NCBI GenBank assembly: GCA_019916065.1
Contig: CM034244.1
Span: 35,897,433-35,961,432 of the forward strand
From: Vitellaria paradoxa
Taxonomy: Eukaryota; Streptophyta; Magnoliopsida; Ericales; Sapotaceae
DNA length: 64,000 bases
Reading direction: 5' to 3'
The notes under the pieces are model-generated. The model ran no database searches and was not told the origin of the DNA. It saw only the letters and a program-made list of their open reading frames with translations. Position 1 is the first letter of the stretch; each line of letters starts with the position of its first letter. Of this stretch, positions 1 to 10,294 are shown piece by piece. The position numbers and the translations under genes were made by a program.

Positions 1-18
1 ATATATATATATATATAC
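1..18. repeat. (AT)n microsatellite at window edge
   Basis: Pure alternating AT from the first base. It is cut by the window edge, so its true length is unknown. Confidence 0.9.
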
Positions 19-314
19 TCAAAAGAAACTTATCACTTGCATGGCATACAAAAGGATCCTTCAGGAGAGACACATAAACAGAGAATTAGATATAGCAAAG
101 GTATTTACCCAACGCATACCACACTACTTAAGGAATTAATGGAAGAAAAAGCAAGAACTGCTTTATTCCTAGACATCAGTACCATTATTGTATTGTTTGT
201 TGTGTCAAAAAATACGAAGTGTGAGTAAATTTAGGATCCTTTCCAAATTTCTGGTCCTCAATACACAATGAAGAAAGCAAAAATCTCCAGTGGTGTGTTT
301 GGATGGTATATCTA
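19..314. other. No gene recognised; flank of the copia element
   Basis: I see no recognisable coding segment on either strand. If the SF1-like gene at 7-9 kb continues leftward, this stretch would be part of one of its introns. Bases 310-314 (atcta) are the left half of the copia target-site duplication. Confidence 0.4.
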
Positions 315-511
315 TGTTGGCTAATTTGAATTTATTAGAGGATTTGCAAGAGGATTTGTAGGAATTTGTTTATGTAATTAGGTTATTGTAATTAATTGTA
401 ATTGATTATGATTGATAGGTTTACCATATTTAGGAGATTATATCTCACTATAAATAGGATATGTAACATACAGATTAAAAGTATGAATAAAACTATTCTC
501 CTTTTTCCTCA
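315..511 (+). repeat. copia 5' LTR
   Basis: Begins TGTTGG and ends CCTCA (TG..CA termini). A TATA box (ctataaatagg, about 448-458) lies in the expected place for the retroelement promoter. It differs from the 3' LTR at four positions, and in all four this copy carries the A or T state. Confidence 0.95.
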
Positions 512-529
512 TGGTATCAGAGCTGCAGA
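512..529 (+). other. copia primer-binding site (tRNA-iMet)
   Basis: TGGTATCAGAGC starts immediately after the LTR. This is the standard complement of the 3' end of plant initiator methionine tRNA, used to prime minus-strand DNA synthesis. Confidence 0.9.
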
Positions 530-985
530 AGCTCTTCTGGGAATAGGGTTTACAGCCTTCATTGCGTAAACCCTTCACTGTCTCTTCACTGCCCGGCCTT
601 CATTGCCATTTTTTCTTTATATCAAGCACACACGCGCTTGGTAGAAGTACTCAGAGGGTTCCAATCGGCAGAATACCAGAAGATCACCGCCAGTTGCCGT
701 GCCACGCGCCATCGAAGAAATTGTACGCCGACCCACGCGCCGGCGCGTGAGGGTGCGTGAGGCACTATTGCTCACCGCAATTCTCCAGATCTGGTCGCCG
801 GCCTTTGCTCTTCCTTGCCCAAGTGTTCTTTTTTCATTCCTACGATTTTTCTTTGACTGGTTCAATTTTTTCCCATAACCAAAGGTCTGTGCAAGTGTGC
901 TGGACTGCCCTTCCTCTGTTTCCAAACTTGAGAAAATTTTCTCTCTGGTTAGTTTTATTTTTCTCCATATACCCTTCTCTATACG

Positions 986-1900
986 ATGTCAGATTTGACA
1001 GAAAAATCAGCCACCTCTCAGCCTCAAAACGAGGTGACCATTTTCAGCTCAACAGGAGGAGACTTGCCAAGTATTCAATTTGCCTACAGGTTGAATGTTA
1101 AAAATTACATGAAGTGGTCTCAATTGGTTCAAACTTTTTTGAAGGGAAAAGAAAAACTAAGCCATCTACTTGGAACTAGACCTAAAAGGGGAGACCTAAC
1201 ATTCGATGCATGGGATGAAGAGGACTCCATGGTTATGTCCTGGCTTTGGAGTTCAATGCTACCTGAGATCAGTGATACTTTTATGTTTCTTCCAACTGCA
1301 AAAGATATATGGGATGCTGCTAAACAGACGTACTCCAAGGTTGGGGATGCTGCTCGCATTTTTGAAATCAAGACTAAGATTTCTGGCACTAAACAAGGAG
1401 GACGCTCTGTCACAGAGTACGCCAACATGTTAAAAGGTTTATGGCAAGAAATGGATCACTATCGGTGCATTGATATGAAGTGTAGTGAAGATGCAACTGC
1501 GCTAAAGAAATTCATTGAGAAAGAACGTGTATATGAGTTTCTTGCTGGGTTGAACACAGAGTTTGATCAAGTAAGAGTCCAAATATTGGGGAGGAAAGAA
1601 CTTCCCTCACTCAATGAAGCCATTTCCATCATCAATGCTGAAGAAAGTCGCAGGGGAGTCATGCTATATTCATCACCAATCGAGGGGTCGGCTATGGTTG
1701 GAAAAAATAAAGATAAGAAATTCTCAGTCTCGAACACTACTGGTTCAGATAATGGAAAACCCGAAGGCAAGTCTTCTGGTAAGGATGGCCTTTGGTGTTC
1801 CCATTGCAAAAAGCCCCGTCCTACTAAAGAACAGTGTTGGAAACTTCATGGAAAGCCTCCAAGTTCCCAGTGGAATCAAAATTCCAAAAACTACATTTAG
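986..1900 (+). pseudogene. copia gag region (UBN2-type)
   Basis: A 304-codon open frame from the first good ATG after the leader. The N-terminal half has the copia gag (UBN2/retrotran_gag) layout with the NYMKWSQLVQTFL motif. Near residues 272-293 is the nucleic-acid-binding knuckle (CSHCKKPRPTKEQC). Cysteines are present, but the family histidine position is Pro, so the CCHC zinc site is damaged. The frame stops at TAG 1898-1900 and the protease region continues in the same frame after it. Since copia elements normally have one fused gag-pol frame, this stop is most simply a nonsense mutation. The following context does not look like a known read-through signal, although read-through cannot be excluded from sequence alone. 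Confidence 0.9.
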
Positions 1901-4900
1901 AGGAGTCAGGGATATGTGACTCAAACTAAGGAAGAAGAAACCCAGCCTAGCAATGAAAAGGAGAGTGTATTCAGCAAAGAAGACATCGGGAAGCTGAAAT
2001 TACTCCTTGATTCATTAGAAAAGGCCTCAGGTACATGTTCCTTAGCAAAATCAGGTAACTCTCACTCCTTATATGCTTTGAGTGCTTCTAATTCCAATCT
2101 GTCAAATGCCTGGATTATTGATTCTGGAGCTACAAATCATATGACCCACTCTGCATATAAGTTTATCACATATCAACCATGTCCTAGCAATAGAAAAATC
2201 ATTATTGCTGATGGATCATTAGCCACTGTTTCTGGACAAGGAGACATTGTTTTAAGCCCACTCATTACTCTTAAAAATGTACTCCATGTACCTAAGCTGT
2301 CTACCAACCTCGTGTCTGTTTATCAATTGTCAAAGGATTTGAACTGTAATGTTATTTTTTCTTATACCTCTTATCTTTTTCAGGACCAAGTTACGAGGAA
2401 GACGATTGGACATGCTAGGGCAGAACATGGAACTACCTTGAGTTACCTAATGGCAATGAGCGAGTTGGAAACAAGTCATCAAGACTTTCCGTTTTGTCTC
2501 ATTCGAATAAAGATCAGATTTGGCTCTACCATTTTCGCTTTGGGCATCCTTCATTTCATACTCTTAGTTTTATGTTTCCAAATTTGTTTAAGGATACTAA
2601 GATAGAAGATTTTCATTGTCAAGTTTGTGAGTTTGCTAAACATCGTCGTGTTTCTTTTCCTTTGAATAATGAGAGATCCTTTGTTCCATTCTCTTTAATT
2701 TACAGTGATATTTGGGGTCCATCTCGTGTTCCTAATATCTCAGGGGCTCGTTGGTTTGTCTCTTTTATAGATGATTGCACCCGAGTTACTTGGATTTACC
2801 TTCTTAACCAGAAATCTGACGTGAGCAACATTTTTCCCATTTGTTATAACATGATCAAAACTCAGTTTGATGTGGGAATTAAAAGAATAAGGACAGATAA
2901 TGCTAGAGATTATTTTAACAAAACCTTATCAGCTTACTTTCAAAAAGAAGGAATTGTTCATGAATCTTCATGTGTTGATACACCCCAGCAAAATGGTATA
3001 GCTGAAAGGAAGAATGGTCATCTCCTAGCATCTACTCGAGCTCTCCTAATTCAAAATCATGTCCCAAAGAGTTTTTGGGGGTAAGCTGTCCTAACTGTTG
3101 CTCATGTAATCAATCGTACTCCTTCTCAGGTACTTGACTTCAAAAGTCCAATAAATGTTCTTGCCAGGTATTTTCCCAATGTCCATCTTTCTACTAAGTT
3201 GCCTCCTAGAGTCTTTGGATGTGTCTCCTTTATTCATGTTCATTCTCATAGTCGGAGTAAATTGGACCCTAGAGCCATCAAATGTGTCTTTATAGGATAT
3301 TCTTCTACTCAAAAAGGGTACAAGTGTTACAGTCCTACAACTGGCAAAACCTACATTTCTGCAGATGTCACTTTTGCTGAACAAGAGAGTTATTTCTCTG
3401 ATCCTTATCTTCAGGGGGAGCTAGTTGGATTGGAAGATAAGGAGTCTTTTTTGAAAGAGCCATCCATTCTCAACAAAACTTATCAGTTCGATCCTATTCC
3501 TGACTCTACTTCCAATGAATCAATTCCTAATGAATCATCCTTTACAGAGTCAACAATTCCTCCTGTCACAAAGCCATTACAGATATATTCAAGGAGAGTG
3601 AAGTCGGTGGATAATCCTGTGCATGTTCAAGAATCTAACTCTTCACTGGGAACTGAGGTAAACCCTTCTATTAAAGTCTCTCCCTTTGTTTCCGATTTAG
3701 ACCTACCTATAGCTACCAGAAAAGGTGTGAGAAAATGTACCCATCATCCTCTATCTAACTTTGTGTCCTTTGAAAAATTATCGGAGTCACACAGAAGCTT
3801 CCTCACCCATTTGAACTCTGTAGCTATTCCACAATCTTTATCTGAGGCACTTGGCAAGAAGGAATGGAGACAAGCTATGAGGGTTGAGATGGAGGCTTTG
3901 AAAAAGAATAAGACATGGGAATTGGTGGAGTTACCAACTGCAAAGAAACCGGTAGGTTGCACATGGGTCTTCACAGTGAAGCACAATTCAGATGGATCTA
4001 TCGAAAGATATAAAGCAAGATTGGTAGCTAAAGGGTACACTCAGACCTATGGAATAGACTATCAAGAGACTTTTGCACCAGTGGCAAAAATGAATACTAT
4101 AAGAGTGTTATTATCCTTAGCTGCAAACTATGACTGGCCCTTACAGCAATTTGATGTGAAGAATGCATTTCTACACGGAGATCTTGAAGAAGAAATTTAT
4201 ATGGAGATTCCACCTGGTTTTGGCATGAATAAAAGAGATGGTCAAGTGTGCAAACTAAAAAAGGCATTATATGGGCTTAAGCAGTCTCCGCGAGCATGGT
4301 TTGGAAGGTTTACCAAGGCTATGCAGAAGAGGAAATTCAAGCAGAGTCAAGGTGACCACACACTATTTATCAAACATTCAACTCTAGAGAGAGTCACAGC
4401 TGTGATAGTTTATGTGGATGACATTATTGTAACTGGAGATGATTTAGAAGAAAGAGAAGCTCTTCGGAAATATTTGTCAGAAGAATTCGAAATTAAGGAT
4501 CTTGGGAAGTTGAAATACTTTCTTGGAATTGAAGTGGCTCGGTCTAAAGAAGGAATTTGCATTTCACAACAGAAGTATACTTTGGATCTCTTGGAATAAA
4601 CAGGCAAGTTGGGATGTAAACCGTCAGATACTCCAATTGAGCCTAATCACAAAATTTGGGAATGTGCAGAAAGTGAATCCATAGATAGAGGCATGTATCA
4701 ACGTCTAGTTGGAAAACTAATTTACCTGTCTCACACAAGGCCAGACATAGCCTATGCTGTGAGTATGGTAAGTCAGTTTATGCAAAATCCCAAGGAGGTT
4801 CACCTCCGTGCAGTGAACAGAATATTACAATATTTGAAAGGTAATCTTGGTAAAGGAATTTTTTTCAAAAAGGGCGTAAGGATGGAAATAGAAGCTTACA

Positions 4901-5367
4901 TAGATGCTGATTATGCTGGTTCAGTCATAGACCGTAGGTCAACATCTGGGTACCTCACCTTTCTTGGTGGTAATCTAGTAACGTGAAGGAGCAAGAAACA
5001 ACCTGTTGTGGCAAGATCAAGTACTAAGGCTGAATTTCGATCGATGGCTCTAGGAATTTGTGAGGTGCTATGGCTCAAAATTATTTTGGAAGATTTGAAG
5101 ATCCAATGGGAGAGACCTATAAAACTTTACTGTAATAATAAATCTGCACTCAACATAGCTCATAACCCAGTTCAACATGACAAAACTAAACACGTGGAAA
5201 TTGATAGACATATCATAAAGGAGAAACTTAATAGTGGTCTTATATGTACCCCTTATATCCCCACAGAAGATTAACTTGCAGATGTTTTGACTAAAGGGTT
5301 ACCAAGTCCAATTTTTCAAAAGATCACAAGCAAGCTGGGAATGAAGAATATCTATTCCCCAGCTTGA
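1901..5367 (+). pseudogene. copia pol region: protease, integrase, RT, RNase H
   Basis: Domains in order: aspartic protease (IIDSGATNHMT, near 2115); GAG-pre-integrase zinc region (WLYHFRFGH, then CQVC, near 2520-2630); integrase with acidic triad positions kept (DIWG, RTDNARDYF, GIAERKNG); reverse transcriptase with intact YVDD (near 4412); RNase H from about 4890. Breaks: a one-base-type frameshift near 2480-2490 and in-frame stops at TAA 3082-3084, TAA 4597-4599, TGA 4984-4986 and TAA 5272-5274. In RNase H the usual Asp of the YCDN motif is Asn (YCNN). The natural stop is TGA 5365-5367, just before the purine tract. The element must depend on other copies for movement. Confidence 0.93.
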
Positions 5368-5374
5368 GGGGGAG
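5361..5374 (+). other. copia polypurine tract
   Basis: agcttgagggggag directly abuts the 3' LTR and is the plus-strand priming site. Confidence 0.85.
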
Positions 5375-5571
5375 TGTTGGCTAATTTGAATTTATTAGAG
5401 GATTTGCAGGAGGATTTGTAGGAATTTGTTTATGTAATTAGGTTATTGTAATTAATTGCAATTGATTGTGATTGATAGGTTTACCATATTTAGGAGATTG
5501 TATCTCACTATAAATAGGATATGTAACATACAGATTAAAAGTATGAATAAAACTATTCTCCTTTTTCCTCA
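5375..5571 (+). repeat. copia 3' LTR
   Basis: 197 bp, same ends as the 5' LTR, 98% identical to it. Confidence 0.95.
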
Positions 5572-5787
5572 ATCAACGAAGGGAAAAGAAAAGAAAGGGA
5601 AAAGGAAAAGGAAGAGAGAATCCAAATACATTTTCTTATGCAATGTTGGAAAATGAGAATAAAATAAGAAGCATTTCTCAATAAATTTACTTTCAGCTTA
5701 TTGTTATTTAAATTAAAAAAAAAATAAGAAGAAGAAATCCAATTCAATAGTTTTTCCTCATCATTTTCCAACACAACCAAACAAAAT

Positions 5788-6050
5788 ACCCGTTTAGTAA
5801 CTACCAAAATTTACTTTTGCACCAAAAGTTGCTATTTTGCCAAACACTTAAAAAGTTAGCTTTTTCAAAATTTGCAACATTTGGTTTAAAAACAAAATTA
5901 CTTACCAAACACTAACACTACAAAATTTGACTTTTGCACCAAAAGTTGCTAATTTTGCCAAAAACGCATAGAAAGATAGCTTTTTACCAAACTAACAACT
6001 TTTGGTAAAAAATTCATTTTTTTTTTTTTTTGGTAATTACCAAACACACT
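5788..6050. mobile_element. MITE-like element of the GTTTGGTAA type
   Basis: The left end CCGTTTAGTAACTACCAAAA and the right end, read on the other strand, GTGTTTGGTAATTACCAAAA are near-matching terminal inverted repeats. The interior contains two about 119-bp units, each starting with acttttgcaccaaaagttgct (near 5812 and 5930), so the element duplicated internally. There is no coding capacity. A clear target duplication was not identified. Confidence 0.55.
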
Positions 6051-6081
6051 CAAAGAGCACTAATTTTAAATCCCTTTCTTT

Positions 6082-6183
6082 TTTTTTTTTTTTGATAGGT
6101 AAGCGGGGGAGGCCCCGGGTTCAAACCCGGGTGATGAGTGGGCAAAGAATGAAACTCAACCACCGAGCTAAGTGCCTCACTCG
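6082..6183 (-). mobile_element. Short tRNA-derived SINE with 14-bp target duplication
   Basis: Read on the minus strand, the body carries a pol III A-box-like motif (TAGCTCGGTGG) and a B-box-like motif (GGTTTGAACCC) about 35 bases apart, then ends in a poly(A) run (T-run 6082-6093). It is flanked by a perfect 14-bp direct repeat AAATCCCTTTCTTT at 6068-6081 and 6184-6197, the hallmark of LINE-assisted insertion. The body without the A-tail is only about 90 bp, hardly more than the tRNA head, which is short for a plant SINE. It lies downstream of the visible SF1-like exons, on the same strand as that gene. Confidence 0.8.
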
Positions 6184-6417
6184 AAATCCCTTTCTTTATC
6201 CTAATCCTTCAATAAATCTGTGACCCACACACAATGTAAATCAACTCAAGCAGAGTTATACTTGATGAATTGAAATGTGGGCATGATATATGTACTTACC
6301 TGTTCTCAGCCCTTTTGTTCCTTTTCATTTTCTTCTTCCTTTCCACTTTTCTTTTCTTTTCTTTTCTTTTTCTTTTATTTACTTATTTATTTTTGTCTTC
6401 TAATAGGCAGCATGGAT

Positions 6418-6459
6418 ACACACACACACACACACACACACACAGAGACACACACACCT
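6418..6459. repeat. (CA)n microsatellite
   Basis: Long CA run with one GA interruption. The pyrimidine-rich DNA before it (6310-6390) is also low complexity. Confidence 0.9.
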
Positions 6460-6544
6460 CCTGATCAATTAATAGTTCAACTAGTGTAACATGAAGAGAC
6501 AATACACTTAACTGCACTATATGTACCCAATAAGAAGAATATTT

Positions 6545-6600
6545 CAGCAGCCCAAACAAAGCGTATCCTAACTTCTTGGGGTCAGCTTCACATTTCTTCC
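6545..6600 (-). mobile_element. Possible LINE 3'-end relic
   Basis: On the minus strand the segment GCTGACCCCAAGAAGTTAGG followed by gctttgt resembles the 3' end that closes plant RTE LINEs (compare the intact end at about 31950-31985 here). It is very short and degraded. Confidence 0.3.
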
Positions 6601-7038
6601 TTCATTATGACTTCTCTCAGGTACCTGTGCATGGTATTCCTCTTTCCCACAAAAACCTTCAATATGAATTTTGTTCTTCATAATTTAAATTCAGCTGTTT
6701 GACTTTTTATCATTTGATTAGCTATTAACCCCACATCCAAATAAACTTTTGCAACAGAGAACCTATCAACTTAACTGTCTTAATCTTATGGCAAAAACAA
6801 TGATTCAATAACAATATCCTTAGTCACACCACTATTCTCAAATTCTCCAAGGGAGATGTTGTATATATGATCGTTAATTGAATTGCACAGCAGAGGGGCA
6901 GATTCAACCAGAAATTTTGCTGTTTGATTGCATAAATAGAAGAAATCGGCAACATTTTCCTACAAAGCTCTAGTCACAATACCATAATAATTGACCACGA
7001 ATGGCAGTGAAAAAATGCTAAACTTTATGAAGACTTAC

Positions 7039-8142
7039 AGGAACATGAACTTTAGCCTCCTTCAACAGGGGTTTATAATCTGATGGAGCCTTGTAGCTTG
7101 GATTCAACTTCAGTATTTCACCTGGAAGTCATTAAGGATAACATGAGCAGGCCATACATGATATTAATTGATGAAGGCAAATATAAGAAAATTGGGCGTA
7201 ACATACCAATTGCCTCCCGCTTTTCAAGTTCCAATAGTTCTGACTTCTACATCAACATACTACATCGTTAGAGCTTTGAAAGCTAGAACTTGTGTAACAA
7301 ATAAATTACGGTAGCCCAATTATTTTACCTCACTCTTAATCTGAACTGAAGATTCATTTTCTAAGTTTTGGGCTGCTGATGGTGAGTCTTGATTCTCCCA
7401 AATCTCCAGAATTCCCGAATTTAGCTGTTTTGTGATTTGATCTACTCTAGTCTGATCAAATTTTGCATGAACATACCATTTTGAATATCATGCAAGATAT
7501 TTGCTTGGGGGTAGGGGGGAAGAAGAAGAAATATATATATATAAACTGGCAATTTTCACATTCAACAGGAAAGGGAAATCTTCAATTGCCACAAGCTGAG
7601 CAATAAAATATTCCTCCCAACTGGGGCTAAAAATGCCTCCAACCCACTTCTAAAAACTTGAAACAACAATATAGCTAATGCTTCCTATAAGCTAAGTGAC
7701 AAAAGAAAATATATGTAAATTATCATAAATGATTTGAAAATAGAAGTGGAAAAAGGATCTTTAAGCGAAAATATTATTTGAAGAATAAGAAGATAAATTT
7801 GAATACAACAATTTGTAAAGATCCCCAGCATACCTGATAAGCTAAGGCTCTTCCTTTTCTAACAGCAGCATCTTGTGACAGATCAGGGCCCCATTTTGTC
7901 TTCCTCTGTGCTTGTTTAGTACTTTCTTCATTCACCACATCACTGCCACCCGACTTTTTACCACCTCGGAAGATGGGAACCAATGAACCTGATAATTTGT
8001 TTTTAGGTATTACAAATCCTGATTTTGCAGCAAAGATAGATATCTTTGGACTACTTGTTGATGTTGCCGATGCATTAGCCGTTACAGTGGTTGGCACATG
8101 GCGAGTTTCAACTGTAGATGCCTGTTCAACCTTTGTGCTCAT
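7039..8142 (-). CDS. SF1/BBP-like KH-domain protein, 5' exons only (partial)
   Basis: Four coding exons fit on the minus strand: 8142-7834, 7451-7329, 7246-7207 and 7121-7039. All have GT donors and AG acceptors, and phases agree (0, 0, 1, 0), giving 185 codons open at the 3' end. The start ATG 8142 (MSTKVEQAS) is preferred over the upstream in-frame ATG because conserved sequence begins there. Recognisable parts are PKISIFAAKSGFVIPKNKL, KTKWGPDLSQDAAVRKGRAL, TRVDQITKQLNSGILEI, and LKLNPSYKAPSDYKPLLKEA, which in relatives of the splicing branch-point protein SF1/BBP stands just before the KH RNA-binding domain. The KH exon itself is not found in 1-7038. Either it lies beyond the left edge, making an intron over 6.7 kb that holds the copia element, or the gene is a 5' fragment. 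Proposed role: nuclear RNA binding in splicing (inferred from the family). Confidence 0.75.
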
Positions 8143-8223
8143 CTTCTCCCAAGCAAGTTCAGAAAAGGCATACAAAGACATGCAGATTAAGAAGCAAAGT
8201 TAGAGATGTAAGTTAATTTTATC

Positions 8224-8465
8224 ACTCCAAGACTACTCTAGCATAGATGAAGGAGAATGATCAGAAGAATCAGAACAAGCAAAAGAAAATTGTATTGCAG
8301 AAGTAACCACGATTCTGACTAATCAAACATTGTAATTGCAAACAACTCCAAGACTACTCTCGCATAGATGAAGGCGAATGATCAGAAGAATCAGAACAAG
8401 CAAAAGAAAATTTTATTGCAGTGGTAACCACGATTCTGACTAATCAAACACTGTAATTGCAAACA
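8224..8465. repeat. 121-bp tandem duplication, two copies
   Basis: 8224-8344 and 8345-8465 are direct repeats starting actccaagactactct and ending aattgcaaaca, with only a few substitutions. They lie just upstream of the SF1-like start codon, so within its 5' leader or leader intron. Confidence 0.9.
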
Positions 8466-9119
8466 CCATGCTTAGGAAACACCAAAACCAGAATTGTCAT
8501 CCCAGGCTTCCCAGCATATTGGCTGATGGATCTGAGTTACCTCTACGTTTTCATTTTTGCTTTGGCATAGCAGAAACGTATCTTCAATTTTAATGAAAAG
8601 TATCTTCAGCCATTGGTCCTCAACAATTCACAAAGTAGAGTACCACCAAATTTTCAAAAAATTTTACAGTTTCAATGGTAGCAAAACCCTTTGCCTCCCT
8701 GACCCCAATAGTTAGACACCATACCCAACCGCTAAGGAAAATATAATTCATATCACCAACCCAGAAGATATAATGGTTAAAAAAAAAAGGAAGTACAGCG
8801 TATAATGGGTTTCCATTCAACCAGTTCATGCCTTATTAGCAATGTAAATCATATCCAAAGACATTCTATACTCCACCAAGGAGACAAAAAAAAAAATTAA
8901 CTTCATAAAATTCAATTATTTCAGACCAGGAAAATTGAATTGCAAGATTTGCGTTAACTTGGTAGGGTTTCAAAAAATCAAAACGGCAGAACCACAAGAT
9001 GCAAAGATTATCTTATTTTCCTCCATCTTCTCAGCAACCCAACAGAGGGTCCGCCTAAAAGGTGCAAGAATAACTAAAACCTAGGTCAATCTACAAATGC
9101 TCAGTTAAATAAAAATTTA

Positions 9120-9345
9120 TTGAGAGAGAGAGAGAGGGGAGAATACCTCTACGAAATGTGTTTCAAGATTCACATGTATATATAAAAATATATGCACTGC
9201 GAATGGGGAGATGATCAAGATAGAAAGTTGAACCCTCCTCAGTAGAAGCGAGTGGATACTCCGTACTCCGGAGAGAGGTTTTGGAAGACGAGGCTAAAGC
9301 CCCTTCGCTGCAGCTTCTTCTGAATGAAACCCCTGCTGTTGTAAG
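9120..9345 (-). promoter_or_regulatory. Probable 5' leader/promoter zone of the SF1-like gene
   Basis: Read on the minus strand this is a less AT-rich island (about 9230-9345) followed by a CT-repeat (9121-9136), a pattern common around plant transcription starts and 5' leaders. No open frame fits, so it is most likely a non-coding first exon. The exact start site and leader intron cannot be fixed without transcripts. Confidence 0.35.
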
Positions 9346-9571
9346 GTACCAGTCACGACAGCCTATGATTAATTCTGATGATTAATTCTGCTTCACACGG
9401 TTGTACATTGAACAAGGAACAGAAAATGAAACCTATAGACTGTTTATAACAAGTAAAAAAGTTAAATAAATAAATAAAATTAAAAATTTTTACACCTCAA
9501 AAAAAAAAAAAAAGAAAAGAATTGGTGTAAAAATAAGTATGGAGGTAAACGGGTCAGGTCAAAACTGACTC

Positions 9572-10294
9572 TAGGGATAGTAACGAGACAGATCGAAGAT
9601 GAATATGATAATATCCAAATTCAAATTCTGAACCATCTGTCTGCCTCTAAATTTATCCCGAACTCCGAATAGATTTTTTTGGACCTTCATTCTCATTTCA
9701 AACGGAGAACAAATATATTCACGGATATCCAAAAATTCAAACCCTCCATCTGTCTCCGAATCTGCCCTTAACTTGATACATAACTTAATTGCATATATAA
9801 TCTATTATTGCTAAATAATTCATCTCTAAAACCAAACTAATACATAAACATCATCACAATAATAATTCATCAAAGTAATATATAAATATCTTCAAAACTA
9901 ACATTTCACTAAAGTATCATTTCACCAATTGATACATAATTCCAAAGTATCAACATTGTCCCAACTCAAAATAGTACATACAAAATACAATGGTTCAAAA
10001 CATAATTATTGATCCCAATTTCTTGCACCTTTAAAAAGCATCCACATCCAAATGGGGGTGTTTGGGTCTGTTCTGATTTTTTTGGGGTAAATTGGTACAT
10101 ATTCGAATTGAACATTGGATTCGGGGTGGATCGAGGCGGAGGCAATCCCATCCTCATATCTGATCTAATATCTGAATTTTTATTAAAAACAAAATTGAAA
10201 TTTGAACCGATCTTAAAAAAAATCCAAATCTCACATCCAATCGGCTCAGGTAATAGATCGGATTTGGACGAGTTAGCCAAAATGGCCATCCCTA
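9572..10294. mobile_element. hAT (Ac-like) non-autonomous element, probable
   Basis: Left end TAGGGATAGTAACGAG; right end, read on the other strand, TAGGGATGGCCATTTTG. These Ac-type termini resemble those of the better-supported element at 21425-22081, and the length (723 bp) is similar. No convincing 8-bp target duplication flanks it (actgactc versus ccttaccc), so one end may be misplaced or decayed. No transposase is encoded. Confidence 0.45.

Larger units (their letters stand above)
315..5571 (+). mobile_element. Ty1/copia LTR retrotransposon, complete but decayed
   Basis: Two 197-bp LTRs flank a 4.86-kb interior in the order gag, protease, integrase, reverse transcriptase, RNase H, which defines Ty1/copia. 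A tRNA-iMet primer-binding site directly follows the 5' LTR and a purine tract directly precedes the 3' LTR. The flanks atcta (310-314) and atcaa (5572-5576) match at 4 of 5 bases and are read as a 5-bp target duplication with one later change. The reading frame holds five premature stops and one frameshift, so it cannot make Gag-Pol. The LTRs differ at 4 of 197 positions (2.0%), all transitions; with an assumed rate of 1.3e-8 per site per year this is under 1 million years. Lineage within copia was not assigned. Confidence 0.95.

Noticed and set aside
617..925. 102-codon minus-strand frame in the copia leader
   Set aside because: Antisense to the untranslated leader of the retroelement, with no family resemblance.
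7083..7271. 62-codon plus-strand frame opposite the SF1-like exons
   Set aside because: Shadow of minus-strand exons 3 and 4, which have consistent splice sites and conserved motifs.
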